A DNA stretch of 64,000 nucleotides, taken from Streptomyces tanashiensis. GTDB lineage: Bacteria; Actinomycetota; Actinomycetes; Streptomycetales; Streptomycetaceae. Below, piece by piece: positions 52,099 through 60,221 of this stretch. The notes under the pieces are model-generated. The model saw only the letters and a program-made list of their open reading frames with translations. It had not been told where the DNA came from and ran no database searches. Position numbers and translations under genes: made by a program. The stretch's first letter is position 1. Every line of letters starts with the position of its first letter. The DNA lies in assembly GCF_014648895.1 (NCBI RefSeq), contig NZ_BMRZ01000016.1:62001-126000 (forward strand), given 5' to 3'.

Positions 52099-52289
52099 GA
52101 TCGCCTTCTCACAGGTCGTGCCTCAGCCCTTGAGGGAAGCGCCCGGTTGTTGCGTTGCAGCGCGTGAACCGGCCGCCCGCTTCGCAGCAATGAGCGAATG
52201 AGGGCCTCGGCATGCGTCGTTCGGATACGGTGTGATCAGCTCGTACCCGACGATGAAAACGGCCGGGCGGCCTCGCCGGGAGACTTCGC

Positions 52290-52323
52290 ATGGGGCCCCG
52301 TGTGCTGGCCCCTCTGGCCCCAT
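52290..52323. repeat. Inverted ATGGGGCC boxes upstream of the XRE gene
   Basis: ATGGGGCC (52290-52297) and its complement GGCCCCAT (52316-52323) face each other 18 bases apart, 64-97 bases before the XRE start codon. The same octamer recurs twice inside the gene at 52691 and 52712. These may be operator sites of the XRE protein. Confidence 0.3.
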
Positions 52324-52386
52324 CCAGCTGCAGGCGGAGCCGTCGGAAGCACCCGCAAGGCGGGCAGGAGTTCACGAGGGGGAGGC

Positions 52387-53814
52387 ATGGGGCAGCAGCC
52401 GAGCGAGCTGACGCCGGACGCCGGCCCGTGGCACCGATGGGGCTACGAATTACGCCAGTTCCGAGAAGCCCGAGGACTGGCGCAGCAGGCACTCGCCCGC
52501 AAGGCCCTGATCGACCGCTCCCATCTGGGGCGGTTCGAACGTGCCGAACGCCCCGTCCCCCGCCATGCCGCAGTTGCGCTCGACGAGGCCGTCGACGCTG
52601 CCGGAGCGTTGGTCCGCCTCTGGGACTGGGCCGAGGGCGCACAGCCCCAGGTGCATTACGCCCCCGTGTCCAGAACCGTGACACAGGTCCATGGGGCCAA
52701 TGCACAGAGCCATGGGGCCAGCGCCTCAGAGATCCTGGCCTTTGGGGCGTTCGGGCAGGCAGGCTCAGTCGACGACGACACGGACACGGTCGTCGTCCCT
52801 GCCCGAATCCAAGGAAGGATCCTCTTCGTGCCCGTTCCTCGTCGTGTCGTTCTCGCTTCCGGGCTCGCCGGCCTTGCCGCGACCGCGCTCCCGGCTCCGA
52901 CAGTGGCGACTGCGACCGAGGTCGCCGACATGGGATCCCCCGTCGAGCACTTCGCACGTCTTCGCCGCGTGATGATCCAAGCGGACAACCTCATGGGCCC
53001 CCGGCACGTGCTGCCCGCGCTGGAGCAGCAGCTTGTCGCGCTTGCCGCGCGGCGTCGGGCAGCCCGTGGTGCTGACGCAGCCGACCTTCTGGCCCTGGAG
53101 ACGCGGTACGAGGAGCTGGCCGGCTGGTTCGCCCAGGACATCGGTCACGATCGCGCCGCATACGGCCATACGGCGAAGGCGCTCGACGCCTCCCATGTCA
53201 CCGGCGACACCGATCTCACCGCGTACATCCTCGCTCGCAAGGCCCAGCTCGCTGTTGATACCGGCCATCCCACCGACGGCCTGGGCCTCGCCGCTGCCGC
53301 CCGGCGCACAGCCCGGCCGGGCAGCCGGCTCGAAGTCATCGCCGTCCTCCACGAGGCGCACGCGCACGCGATACTCGGTGAAGGCACCGAAGCCCATCGC
53401 TCATACGAGACCGCCCTCACCCTGCTGGGCCGTGCGGACGTCGACGGAGTCTGGGGCTCGTGGCTCGATGAGGCGTACATCAGGACTGCCCGTGCCCGTT
53501 CCCTTGCCGCACTGGGGGACTACGAGCGGGCCGCCGTCGGCTTCGACAGCGCGATCGCGGCGCTGCCGGCGATGTATCGGCGCGACCGAGGAGTCTACCT
53601 GGCCCGGGCAGCGCGTGCCCACGCGGGCACCGGAAACATGACGCTGGCAGCCAGGATCGGTACGCAGGCTGTTGGGATCGCGGCCGAAACCGGGTCCGCC
53701 CGGATCATCGGTCAGCTGGGTCGGCTGGACCTGGCGCTTGCCCCTGCGGCGGGTGACGAAGGCGTTGCCGAGTTCCGGGCCGCGCTCGACCGCATCGTGC
53801 TACACCCTGCTTGA
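52387..53814 (+). CDS. XRE-family regulator with TPR-like C-terminus and a TTA codon
   Basis: This 475-aa protein has an N-terminal helix-turn-helix (LRQFREARGLAQQALARKAL, from residue 22) and a long C-terminal TPR-like helical region (about 190-470) with repeated AAY/AHA/ARA packing motifs. A short hydrophobic stretch after PVPRR (near 155-175) could be a linker. The ATG at 52387 follows a GGGGGAGG run. Codon 22 is TTA (52450-52452), a codon usually confined in Streptomyces to developmentally controlled genes dependent on bldA tRNA. It is divergent from the biosynthetic-looking cluster and is its likely regulator. Confidence 0.85.
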   Translation: MGQQPSELTPDAGPWHRWGYELRQFREARGLAQQALARKALIDRSHLGRFERAERPVPRHAAVALDEAVDAAGALVRLWDWAEGAQPQVHYAPVSRTVTQVHGANAQSHGASASEILAFGAFGQAGSVDDDTDTVVVPARIQGRILFVPVPRRVVLASGLAGLAATALPAPTVATATEVADMGSPVEHFARLRRVMIQADNLMGPRHVLPALEQQLVALAARRRAARGADAADLLALETRYEELAGWFAQDIGHDRAAYGHTAKALDASHVTGDTDLTAYILARKAQLAVDTGHPTDGLGLAAAARRTARPGSRLEVIAVLHEAHAHAILGEGTEAHRSYETALTLLGRADVDGVWGSWLDEAYIRTARARSLAALGDYERAAVGFDSAIAALPAMYRRDRGVYLARAARAHAGTGNMTLAARIGTQAVGIAAETGSARIIGQLGRLDLALAPAAGDEGVAEFRAALDRIVLHPA

Positions 53815-53837
53815 TCTGTTCACCCTTGGAGTTCTCC

Positions 53838-54536
53838 GTGTCTCGCCCTTACGTCCTTCTGTCCGCTGCGGTCTCCATCGACGGCTTCCTAGACACCCGC
53901 CCCGGTGAAGACCGGCTCATGCTGTCCAACCCGGAGGACTTCGACCGCGTCGACTCCGTCCGCGCCTCCGTTGACGCGATCCTCGTCGGCGCCGGCACCC
54001 TCCGCACCGACAACCCCCGCCTCCTCGTGAACTCCGAGGAGCGCCGCGCGGCTCGGGTCGCCGCCGGCCGGCCGGAGTACCCGTTGAAGGTCACGATCAC
54101 CGGCTCCGGGGACCTGGACCCGAACTGGAAGTTCTGGCATCACGGAGGAGGGAAGCTCGTACTCGCCGTCGGCCAGGAAGCCGGCAGGAAGGCGCGGGCG
54201 GCGCTCGGTGACTTGGCCGAGATCGTCGTCGTCCCCACCGAGCACACCTGGCCTGTCGCGTTGGACGTACTCGGTGGGTCCCACGGGATCCACCGCCTCA
54301 TGGTCGAGGGCGGCGGCACCATCCACACCCAACTCCTCGAGCAAGCACTCGCCGACGAGCTCCATCTCGTCATCGCCCCGCTCCTCGTCGGCCAGTCCGA
54401 CGCCGTACGGATGCTTGGCCCCGCGCACTACCTCGGCGGCCCCACCGCCCGCCTCCGGCTCCTGGAGACCCGCCAGATCGGCGACGTGGTACTCCTGAGG
54501 TACGCACCCAAGGACATCTCGACGGAGCCTCGATGA
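53838..54536 (+). CDS. RibD C-terminal/dihydrofolate-reductase-like reductase
   Basis: This 232-aa protein has the RibD-C fold: LSAAVSIDGFLDTRPGEDR at the N-terminus, VDAILVGAGTLRTDNPRLL in the NADPH-binding region and MVEGGGTIHTQLL near the end. In riboflavin synthesis this domain reduces the ribosyl group of the deaminated pyrimidine. The GTG at 53838 has GGAG 6 bases upstream. It is a free-standing domain coupled by ATGA to a deaminase gene, so the pair mimics a split RibD/RibG. No other riboflavin gene is nearby, suggesting a different pathway. Confidence 0.88.
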   Translation: MSRPYVLLSAAVSIDGFLDTRPGEDRLMLSNPEDFDRVDSVRASVDAILVGAGTLRTDNPRLLVNSEERRAARVAAGRPEYPLKVTITGSGDLDPNWKFWHHGGGKLVLAVGQEAGRKARAALGDLAEIVVVPTEHTWPVALDVLGGSHGIHRLMVEGGGTIHTQLLEQALADELHLVIAPLLVGQSDAVRMLGPAHYLGGPTARLRLLETRQIGDVVLLRYAPKDISTEPR

Positions 54537-55027
54537 GCAACACCCCCTTCTCCGCCGGCGCCCCGGGCCCCGGCCGCGAACCCAACGCCGCGGACCGGGC
54601 CTGGCTCGCCCTTGCCTGCGAACTAGCCGCTCTCTGCCCGCCCTCGACGACCGCCTTCAGCGTAGGCGCGGTCATCGTCGCCGCCGACGGGGCCGAACTG
54701 ACCCGCGGCTACTCCCGCGAGAACGACCCCCACGACCACGCCGAGGAAGCCGCCCTCGCCAAGCTCCCCGCCGACGATCCCCGACTCGCCACCGCCACGA
54801 TCTACAGCTCCCTCGAACCCTGCGCCACACGCGCCTCCCGGCCCCACCCATGCGCCCAGCTCATCCGCGATGCCGGCGTCCGCCGCGTCGTCACAGCCTG
54901 GCGCGAGCCCGACACCTTCGTTCCCGGCGCCGACGGCACCGAGCTCCTCGAGGATGCCGGCGTCACTGTCGTCGAGCTTCCGGAGCTAGCCGAATCCGCT
55001 CAAGCGCCCAACCGGCACCTGCTCTGA
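54533..55027 (+). CDS. Pyrimidine-type zinc deaminase (RibD-N-like)
   Basis: This 164-aa cytidine-deaminase-fold protein has the zinc site HAEE (His69, catalytic Glu71) and Cys97 and Cys107 in EPCATRASRPHPC. The 10-residue spacing between the two cysteines is longer than the PCxxC of most cytidine deaminases and matches RibD-like enzymes. Its ATG overlaps the reductase stop (ATGA). It probably deaminates a pyrimidine nucleotide or ribosylaminopyrimidine in the same route as the reductase. Confidence 0.85.
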   Translation: MSNTPFSAGAPGPGREPNAADRAWLALACELAALCPPSTTAFSVGAVIVAADGAELTRGYSRENDPHDHAEEAALAKLPADDPRLATATIYSSLEPCATRASRPHPCAQLIRDAGVRRVVTAWREPDTFVPGADGTELLEDAGVTVVELPELAESAQAPNRHLL

Positions 55028-55046
55028 AGAACGGCCATGAACCCGT

Positions 55047-55076
55047 GGTGTACCGGCGCTGCGAGCGCCGTACACC
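55047..55076 (+). terminator. Terminator after the deaminase gene
   Basis: GGTGTAC-c-GGCGC pairs with GCGCC-GTACACC in a 12-bp stem with one bulged C and a 5-base loop, 20 bases after the stop codon. It closes the XRE-reductase-deaminase unit. Confidence 0.7.
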
Positions 55077-55214
55077 GAGCAGCGCTGGGCGATGACGCCG
55101 CGGCCATCAACGACGAGCAGATCCGCATTCCAAGCTGGTCTGGGACTGCCCGAGCCATTGCCGAACGCCTTCGATGACCACTTCCTCGCGTCAGGGAACT
55201 CGTGAGAAGGCCGG

Positions 55215-55874
55215 TCACGAGGCATCCTCGTCGTACTCCTCTTCAAGACCCAGCTCGGCATCGGTGAACGGCTCGCCCAGGTTGGGCATGGAGAAGAGTC
55301 CGCCGCCGGTGCTTTCGACGAATCTGACGATCCGGTCGACGGGCCTGAGCAGCTGCTCCCTTTCGAGAGTGGTGCGGCAGGCGCGGCAGCGCCACGGCCG
55401 TCGGAGCGTAGTCCACTGTGCTCGGGCGCATCCGGGGCAGGTCACGAAGTAGGTCGACGGCCCGAAGGACGTTTCCCAATTTGCGTAGCCCCGTCTGGGG
55501 CGGTGGCCGGTCTCAGTCCAGGGGGAGGCCAGGGCCTGCCTGCCGATCAGGACGAACTCGCCGCCAGACCACCGGCAAGTGCAGGTGCCCCATCGACAGG
55601 CACGCGTCCGAGCCAGCTCCTCCGTTCTCTCGGTGCGCGGTATCCCGGGACCCTTGACCTCGATCCAGGTGCCGAGTTCCGGCAGCCAGAAGTCGGGGAG
55701 ATACAGCGTGCCGGACTCGAGGGTGATGGTCTCGGGCTCGTACTGCCACGCGATGCCGTTGCCGTCGAGGGTGGCAGCCCAGTCGGCTTCGAGCCGCGAT
55801 CGGAACGTGGTGTCGCCATAGCGGGTCGGTACCGCGTCGATGGAAGGACCGGGGCTATCTGCTTCGTTGATCAC
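55215..55874 (-). CDS. PD-(D/E)XK nuclease-like protein with a zinc ribbon
   Basis: This 219-aa protein has an N-terminal nuclease core: FRSRLEADWAATLDGNGIAW with Glu29, YLPDFWLP with Asp61 and TWIEVKGPG with Glu72 and Lys74, the full PD-(D/E)XK set. A C-terminal four-cysteine zinc ribbon (CPGC at 146-149, CRAC at 163-166) follows. The layout recalls small phage or mobile-element endonucleases and TnsA-like domains, but no specific family is claimed. It lies alone between the deaminase operon and the ABC-3C genes, on the same strand as the latter but 756 bases from them. Confidence 0.78.
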   Translation of the reverse strand: MINEADSPGPSIDAVPTRYGDTTFRSRLEADWAATLDGNGIAWQYEPETITLESGTLYLPDFWLPELGTWIEVKGPGIPRTERTEELARTRACRWGTCTCRWSGGEFVLIGRQALASPWTETGHRPRRGYANWETSFGPSTYFVTCPGCARAQWTTLRRPWRCRACRTTLEREQLLRPVDRIVRFVESTGGGLFSMPNLGEPFTDAELGLEEEYDEDAS

Positions 55875-56629
55875 AGCGGCTCCTGTTCAGATATGGGCGA
55901 CCGGCGCCAATGCTGCGGGCTCCACGAAGAGTCGCGGGGCGGTGGCTTGCCGGGTCCGCCACGTGTCGTCTCAGCGATCGCCGTAGGGGCGCGCGCCTCA
56001 AGGTCCGAGATGATGCTGGACCAGTTGTCTGTCGCCTGGCTTGGGATCTTCGCCGTCGCGGTCCTCATGGCTTTGGTGATCTCTGCCTGGTTCTATTGGA
56101 GCATCAGCGACCAGGACGCTGCTGCGAGCACGCTGGAGATCTACATGAGGACGCGCTCGGGTGCGGAGTGGTGTTGCAGCAGTTCTGCTGCGCAGTCTGC
56201 GCTGACAGGAGCGTAGGAATGTGCCTGGCCGTCCGCGTTGATGAACAACCCCTGCACCACGCCTTCCCCGTATGCGTCCGCCCAGCGGTTCGAGACCACT
56301 GTTGTGAACCGGGTGGGCGAAGGAGAGCGGTACGAGACCTGGTCGGCCGTCACCGCGAGTCTGGCGACACCCTCATCCGGGACGTTCCGCTCCGGTCACC
56401 GCGCTCCGGAGACGGCATCGCCGTTCCAGCCACCGGCGCGCGTACTGCTTCTCGCTGGCGAGCAACCACAACGGCGCGCGCAGACTACCCGTGGTCTTCT
56501 GCGAGGACGGTCACGCGCGCGAGGCGGTCCGCCGCGAGACGTACGCGGACCTGCTCCGCCGCGACACGCGGGAAATCCACCCCCGCGCCCTTCCCTTTCT
56601 GCAGTCCCGCCGTTAACGGCGTGCGGTGT
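55875..56629. other. Gene-poor spacer with possible fragments
   Basis: Apart from a possible small membrane protein (56010-56216), no gene is supported. A frame ending at the TAA at 56614-56616 encodes about 50 protein-like residues (LPVVFCEDGHAREAVRRETY and following) with no start codon or known domain, and may be the tail of a broken gene. The segment looks rearranged. Confidence 0.4.
56010..56216 (+). CDS. Possible small single-pass membrane protein
   Basis: This 68-aa frame starts with two ATGs after CAAGG and encodes one hydrophobic helix (WLGIFAVAVLMALVISAWFY, residues 10-29) followed by a short polar tail. No homologue was recognised, and a frame on the other strand overlaps its end. 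It is listed because the helix and ribosome-binding site are reasonable, but it may be spurious. Confidence 0.35.
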   Translation: MMLDQLSVAWLGIFAVAVLMALVISAWFYWSISDQDAAASTLEIYMRTRSGAEWCCSSSAAQSALTGA

Positions 56630-58462
56630 TCACAGGAGGAAGCCGGGGCGGCCGTCGGCGGCGGTGAAATTGTAGGTGGTGGCTTCGGAGAGGACCCCGA
56701 GCGGGGGATCACCGTTCTCGATGATCACAGCCTGGCCGGGGAAGGCCAGCATGTCCTCGTAGAAGCGCTCCACAACCGTCGATGTGATCCGCGCGTCGGG
56801 TACATCGGGATCCTGCGGGGTGTACTTCACCGGCTGGCGGTAGGTGACCACGGGAGAGTCCAGGACGACGAAGCCGAGATGGGGAAGGTCGCGTTCGATA
56901 CAGAAGCGGGCCAAGGAGGTGGTGAAGGCCGAATGCAATACGGATCGAACGCCCTTGCCGCGACCGGCGCGCGGGCGGCCTCCGGCCCGGATCTCGGCGT
57001 TGTACTGGTCGTACCCGGAGTTGTCGACTGCCGGTACCTCCCAGCTGCCCAGCGTGTGCCGCAGGACTGAGTCGAAGTCGTTGACGACCCGGGCGGCGAT
57101 GTACTCCGTGGGCCGGGCAGCGGGTACCGCTCCCTCCCCGTCGATGCGAGAGCGCTTGTCCTCAAGTTCTGTGATCCGCGCATGCAGTTCCAGCCCTCGC
57201 TCGACTGCGGAGCGAGCGTCCAGGAGCTCTTGGAGGCCCTCCCTGAGCGGCACCAGCTGGCCCTCGACTTCGGAGATGCGCGCGTCCAGGGTCTCCAGAT
57301 CGGCCTTGGCAGCTTGCCACGTTCGGGTGATTTCCTGTTGCTCCTGCGCGAGGTCTGCGATGGTCGGCAGGAGGTCGGTGAGGAGGGCGGTCGTCTTCTC
57401 GGCCTCTGCCTGCACCGCGATGTGCAGCTGAGTGGCCTCCTGCTGCCTGTGACCGGGGTGCTGGTGCTCGGGATGTGCTCCGCAGAAGACGCAGGTTCCG
57501 ACGCGAAAGTAGCCGAGGATGCTGCCAGCCTCATTGACCATGACCAAACGCTCCAGGTCGGAACGATACTGGTCCTCCAGCAGACGGAACCGCCCCAACA
57601 GGTCGCTGACCTCGGCCAGCCGTTCGTCCAGCCCAGCGAGTCGGCGGGCGTGTGCCATGCGCTCGCGCACCGCTTCGCGGTGACTCTCGTCGGCCACCCG
57701 CAAGGCGGTGGTCTGCGCGCTGATCGCGGTCTTGACGCGCACCAGGCGGTCCTTGAGTTCACGCTCGTTCTCGTCCGACTCGAGTTTCGCGTGCAAGTCG
57801 ATGACGAGCTGGTCCAGGAGATTGATCTGCCCCCGGTTGACACGCCGCTGTCCCGGGTTGGGGCCCGTGTCGATGTCGGGGTCTCCCTCCCCTGTCAGGA
57901 GGAAGCGCATGACCGACGTCTCCGCGGTGCGGGTGGAGGCGGTGCCGGTGCGTAGGACAGGGGAGGACATCGCGATCATGCGGTCCTCTGTCACTACTGA
58001 CAGGTGCACCAGATCTGTCAGCGTCAGGGAGCGCGTGCCGCCGGCTTCGTTCTTGCGGATGAGGACCTCGTCGAGTCCCATGGCGCGCATCAGGTGGATC
58101 GAGAGGCTGTTCTTGCTGCGGGCGTTGTGCACCGAGTTCACGATGGCGTCCGCTGGGCGGTGAACAAGGTCGCGGAGGTCCTCACGATGCAGATGCGTGG
58201 AGTTGGTGCCGGGACGGCGGACGAGCGTCAGCGGGCTGCCATCGGGCAGCAGCAGCCCGAGAAGGATCTGGGTATATCCCTCGGCCTCCGGGACCATGGG
58301 CAGTTGAGACCCGCCGAGCATGTACTCGACGGACCTGACGATGAAGGTCTTCCCGGTATCCGAGGCACCGTAGATCGTGGTGAGTTCGGGTCCGAAGACG
58401 ATCTGGGCCGTTGGCTTGCCCGAACCCGCGTAGGTGAGGTGGACCAGCTGGAGGCTACCCAC
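56630..58462 (-). CDS. ABC-3C system ATPase (Rad50/SMC-like with CxxC hook)
   Basis: This 610-aa ATPase has a Walker A at 32-40 (GASDTGKTF), two long coiled-coil arms (about 220-320 and 345-440) joined by a CVFC motif (324-327) like a Rad50 zinc hook, a signature-like RAGRGKGVRSVLHSAF (498-513) and a Walker B HLGFVVLDSPVV (528-539). This is the plan of the ATPase of ABC-three-component (ABC-3C) conflict systems. The GTG at 58462 overlaps the middle-component gene by 8 bases. It likely senses or loads on foreign DNA and controls the nuclease effector; that role is taken from family knowledge. Confidence 0.82.
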   Translation of the reverse strand: MGSLQLVHLTYAGSGKPTAQIVFGPELTTIYGASDTGKTFIVRSVEYMLGGSQLPMVPEAEGYTQILLGLLLPDGSPLTLVRRPGTNSTHLHREDLRDLVHRPADAIVNSVHNARSKNSLSIHLMRAMGLDEVLIRKNEAGGTRSLTLTDLVHLSVVTEDRMIAMSSPVLRTGTASTRTAETSVMRFLLTGEGDPDIDTGPNPGQRRVNRGQINLLDQLVIDLHAKLESDENERELKDRLVRVKTAISAQTTALRVADESHREAVRERMAHARRLAGLDERLAEVSDLLGRFRLLEDQYRSDLERLVMVNEAGSILGYFRVGTCVFCGAHPEHQHPGHRQQEATQLHIAVQAEAEKTTALLTDLLPTIADLAQEQQEITRTWQAAKADLETLDARISEVEGQLVPLREGLQELLDARSAVERGLELHARITELEDKRSRIDGEGAVPAARPTEYIAARVVNDFDSVLRHTLGSWEVPAVDNSGYDQYNAEIRAGGRPRAGRGKGVRSVLHSAFTTSLARFCIERDLPHLGFVVLDSPVVTYRQPVKYTPQDPDVPDARITSTVVERFYEDMLAFPGQAVIIENGDPPLGVLSEATTYNFTAADGRPGFLL

Positions 58463-58922
58463 GATGGCCGCCGAACGGGCGGGTGGCCGTGTCGGCGGTG
58501 GGCGTCGTCAGTAGGGACCGGGTGGTGGCGCGCACGTCGGTGTCCGGAGCCCACTGATGGACGGCCCACTCCGCGCGCTCGCGAAGGCGACGGACGTACG
58601 GGGCCTCCAGGATCTCCACGAAGGCCGGGCCGCGTTCGGTGGCTCGGTAGACCAGGCCGGTCCCCTCAGCTTCGAGTTCGGCCAGGCCTGCGCGGATGAG
58701 TACCAGCAGCGCTTGCTCGAGTCGTGTGCGCTTCAGGCCGAGCTCTCCTGACCGGGCCGGCAGGTCCGGGTGCAGGCTGGGAGGACCATCGAACTCCCCG
58801 CTGTGCAGGACGGCATGGTCCAACAGGACGAGCTGGGCCAGGTCCAGAGCATCCGGGTGGCTCTCGGAGAGCAGCACCAGGGCCCGTACGCCGATCTCCA
58901 GCGGGCTGTTCAGCGGCTTCAT
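58455..58922 (-). CDS. ABC-3C system middle component
   Basis: This 155-aa protein matches the ABC-3C middle components: it begins PLNSPLEIGVRALVLL and has HSGEFDGPPSLHPDLPARSG, then a winged-helix-like segment ending in LVYRATERGPAF. Middle components bridge the effector and the ATPase. It overlaps both neighbours (ATGA with the effector, 8 bases with the ATPase), which fixes it as the middle gene of a three-gene operon. Confidence 0.8.
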   Translation of the reverse strand: MKPLNSPLEIGVRALVLLSESHPDALDLAQLVLLDHAVLHSGEFDGPPSLHPDLPARSGELGLKRTRLEQALLVLIRAGLAELEAEGTGLVYRATERGPAFVEILEAPYVRRLRERAEWAVHQWAPDTDVRATTRSLLTTPTADTATRPFGGHRG

Positions 58923-59944
58923 GTCCCTTCTCCCTCACACCACGTGAGCTCGTCCTCGTTTGCCAGGTGATGACATACCCCGGTGCGATCCAGGGGTCTC
59001 ACGTGCTGAGCGAAAATCGTCTGCGTCAGCCCGGCGCTGATCGCCTGCGAGGTGACGGCCTGCAAACGCCTCCACCCCGTGGGGTGGTCATCCCTCGCTA
59101 CATTGATCACTGCGTCGTATATGTCCTTGACAATGGCCTCGAAATGACCAGGCGGGTAGGCCTCCTCCCCGAAGCGGCGCAGGGACTCGGCGCTGAAGAA
59201 CGCCTCACGCTGGTGGCGCAAGTGAGGGCCGGCAGTTGGATGCTGAGCAGCCTGGGGAACGGTTGTGGCAGCACTTGGCCAGCGCTCCGTGTAGACCTGG
59301 ATGAGTTGCTGCACGTAACGCGCCTCGCGCGGCTCCGGTTGCTCAGGCGGCTCCATGACAGCTGGGCGAGGCGGGGACTCAGGGGGGAACCTCTTAACCC
59401 AGAAGTCAGTGGTCTTGTGCTGTTCCAGCATCTGTTTCATGTTGACGGTCTGAAAGATCTCGAACGGCGTATCCGCCGCCAACTCCTCGACCTCGCGCCT
59501 CAACCGTGGTCCGAGGTCGGTGATCACCTTGTCTGTGGTCTCGCGCAGCGCCTCCATGAAGTTCTTGCGAGTGCTGACCGGGCGTTGCAGTGCCTGATGC
59601 AGACTCGGGCCTATGGAGGGGGCGACGAAAACGTACCGCTCTGGCACCGTGAACTCACCGGTGACCACGCCCGCCAGCATCTTTCTGATCTCGCCTGCCG
59701 CGGTGCTCCAGGCCAGCGTCCCCTTGTAGCGCTTGCACTGATAGTTGTGCCAGGGGCCTTCCAGGCCCTGGGGGGTGAGGAATGCGGCGACGTCGATGCC
59801 GTGGTCGCCGGCCCCTCCCTGACGCACGACCTGTACGTACAGGTCGTCCAGCGCCGGTACCCACTCTTCGACGAACTTCTCGAACTCGTTGGGATCGTAG
59901 CCAAAGACGATCTTCTCAGGCGACGGCATGGCCGGAAACTGCAT
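58919..59944 (-). CDS. ABC-3C system effector with Mrr-like nuclease domain
   Basis: This 341-aa protein has an N-terminal restriction-endonuclease fold: GDHGIDVAAF (Asp51) and NYQCKRYKG (Gln69-Lys71), the D...QxK active site of Mrr-like PD-(D/E)XK nucleases, with an acidic helix (FEKFVEEW) before it. A helical C-terminal domain follows, as in ABC-3C effectors. The frame is open to 60187, but the extra 81 residues look non-coding. ATG 59944, just before the domain, is preferred although no clear Shine-Dalgarno is seen. It should cut nucleic acid when released by the ATPase and middle component. Confidence 0.75.
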   Translation of the reverse strand: MQFPAMPSPEKIVFGYDPNEFEKFVEEWVPALDDLYVQVVRQGGAGDHGIDVAAFLTPQGLEGPWHNYQCKRYKGTLAWSTAAGEIRKMLAGVVTGEFTVPERYVFVAPSIGPSLHQALQRPVSTRKNFMEALRETTDKVITDLGPRLRREVEELAADTPFEIFQTVNMKQMLEQHKTTDFWVKRFPPESPPRPAVMEPPEQPEPREARYVQQLIQVYTERWPSAATTVPQAAQHPTAGPHLRHQREAFFSAESLRRFGEEAYPPGHFEAIVKDIYDAVINVARDDHPTGWRRLQAVTSQAISAGLTQTIFAQHVRPLDRTGVCHHLANEDELTWCEGEGT

Positions 59945-60221
59945 CGCCGTTGGATAGTTGAGGATGAGCGAGGGGGGACCTGCCTGGCCCACGACCGCTT
60001 GCAAGCCCTGACTCGGATCCAACGTCTCCCCCTGAACGCCGCTCACCACTGCCCATGGTTGATCCACTAGACGTACCACCGGCAGGTCATTCGCGAAAAG
60101 ACCACAACTGAGCCAACCAGAGGTCGATGTTGCCCTGCGTTTCCCGGGTGGCTGGTGAGTGAGGCAACGCGGGAAGAGGCGATACACGCTCGCGCCCGTA
60201 CCGCCTCTTCCCGTACGCCCA

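Noticed and set aside
56141..56353. 70-codon minus-strand frame starting GTG (TADQVSYRSPSPTRF)
   Set aside because: No Shine-Dalgarno sequence and no known domain; it overlaps the possible small membrane protein on the other strand.
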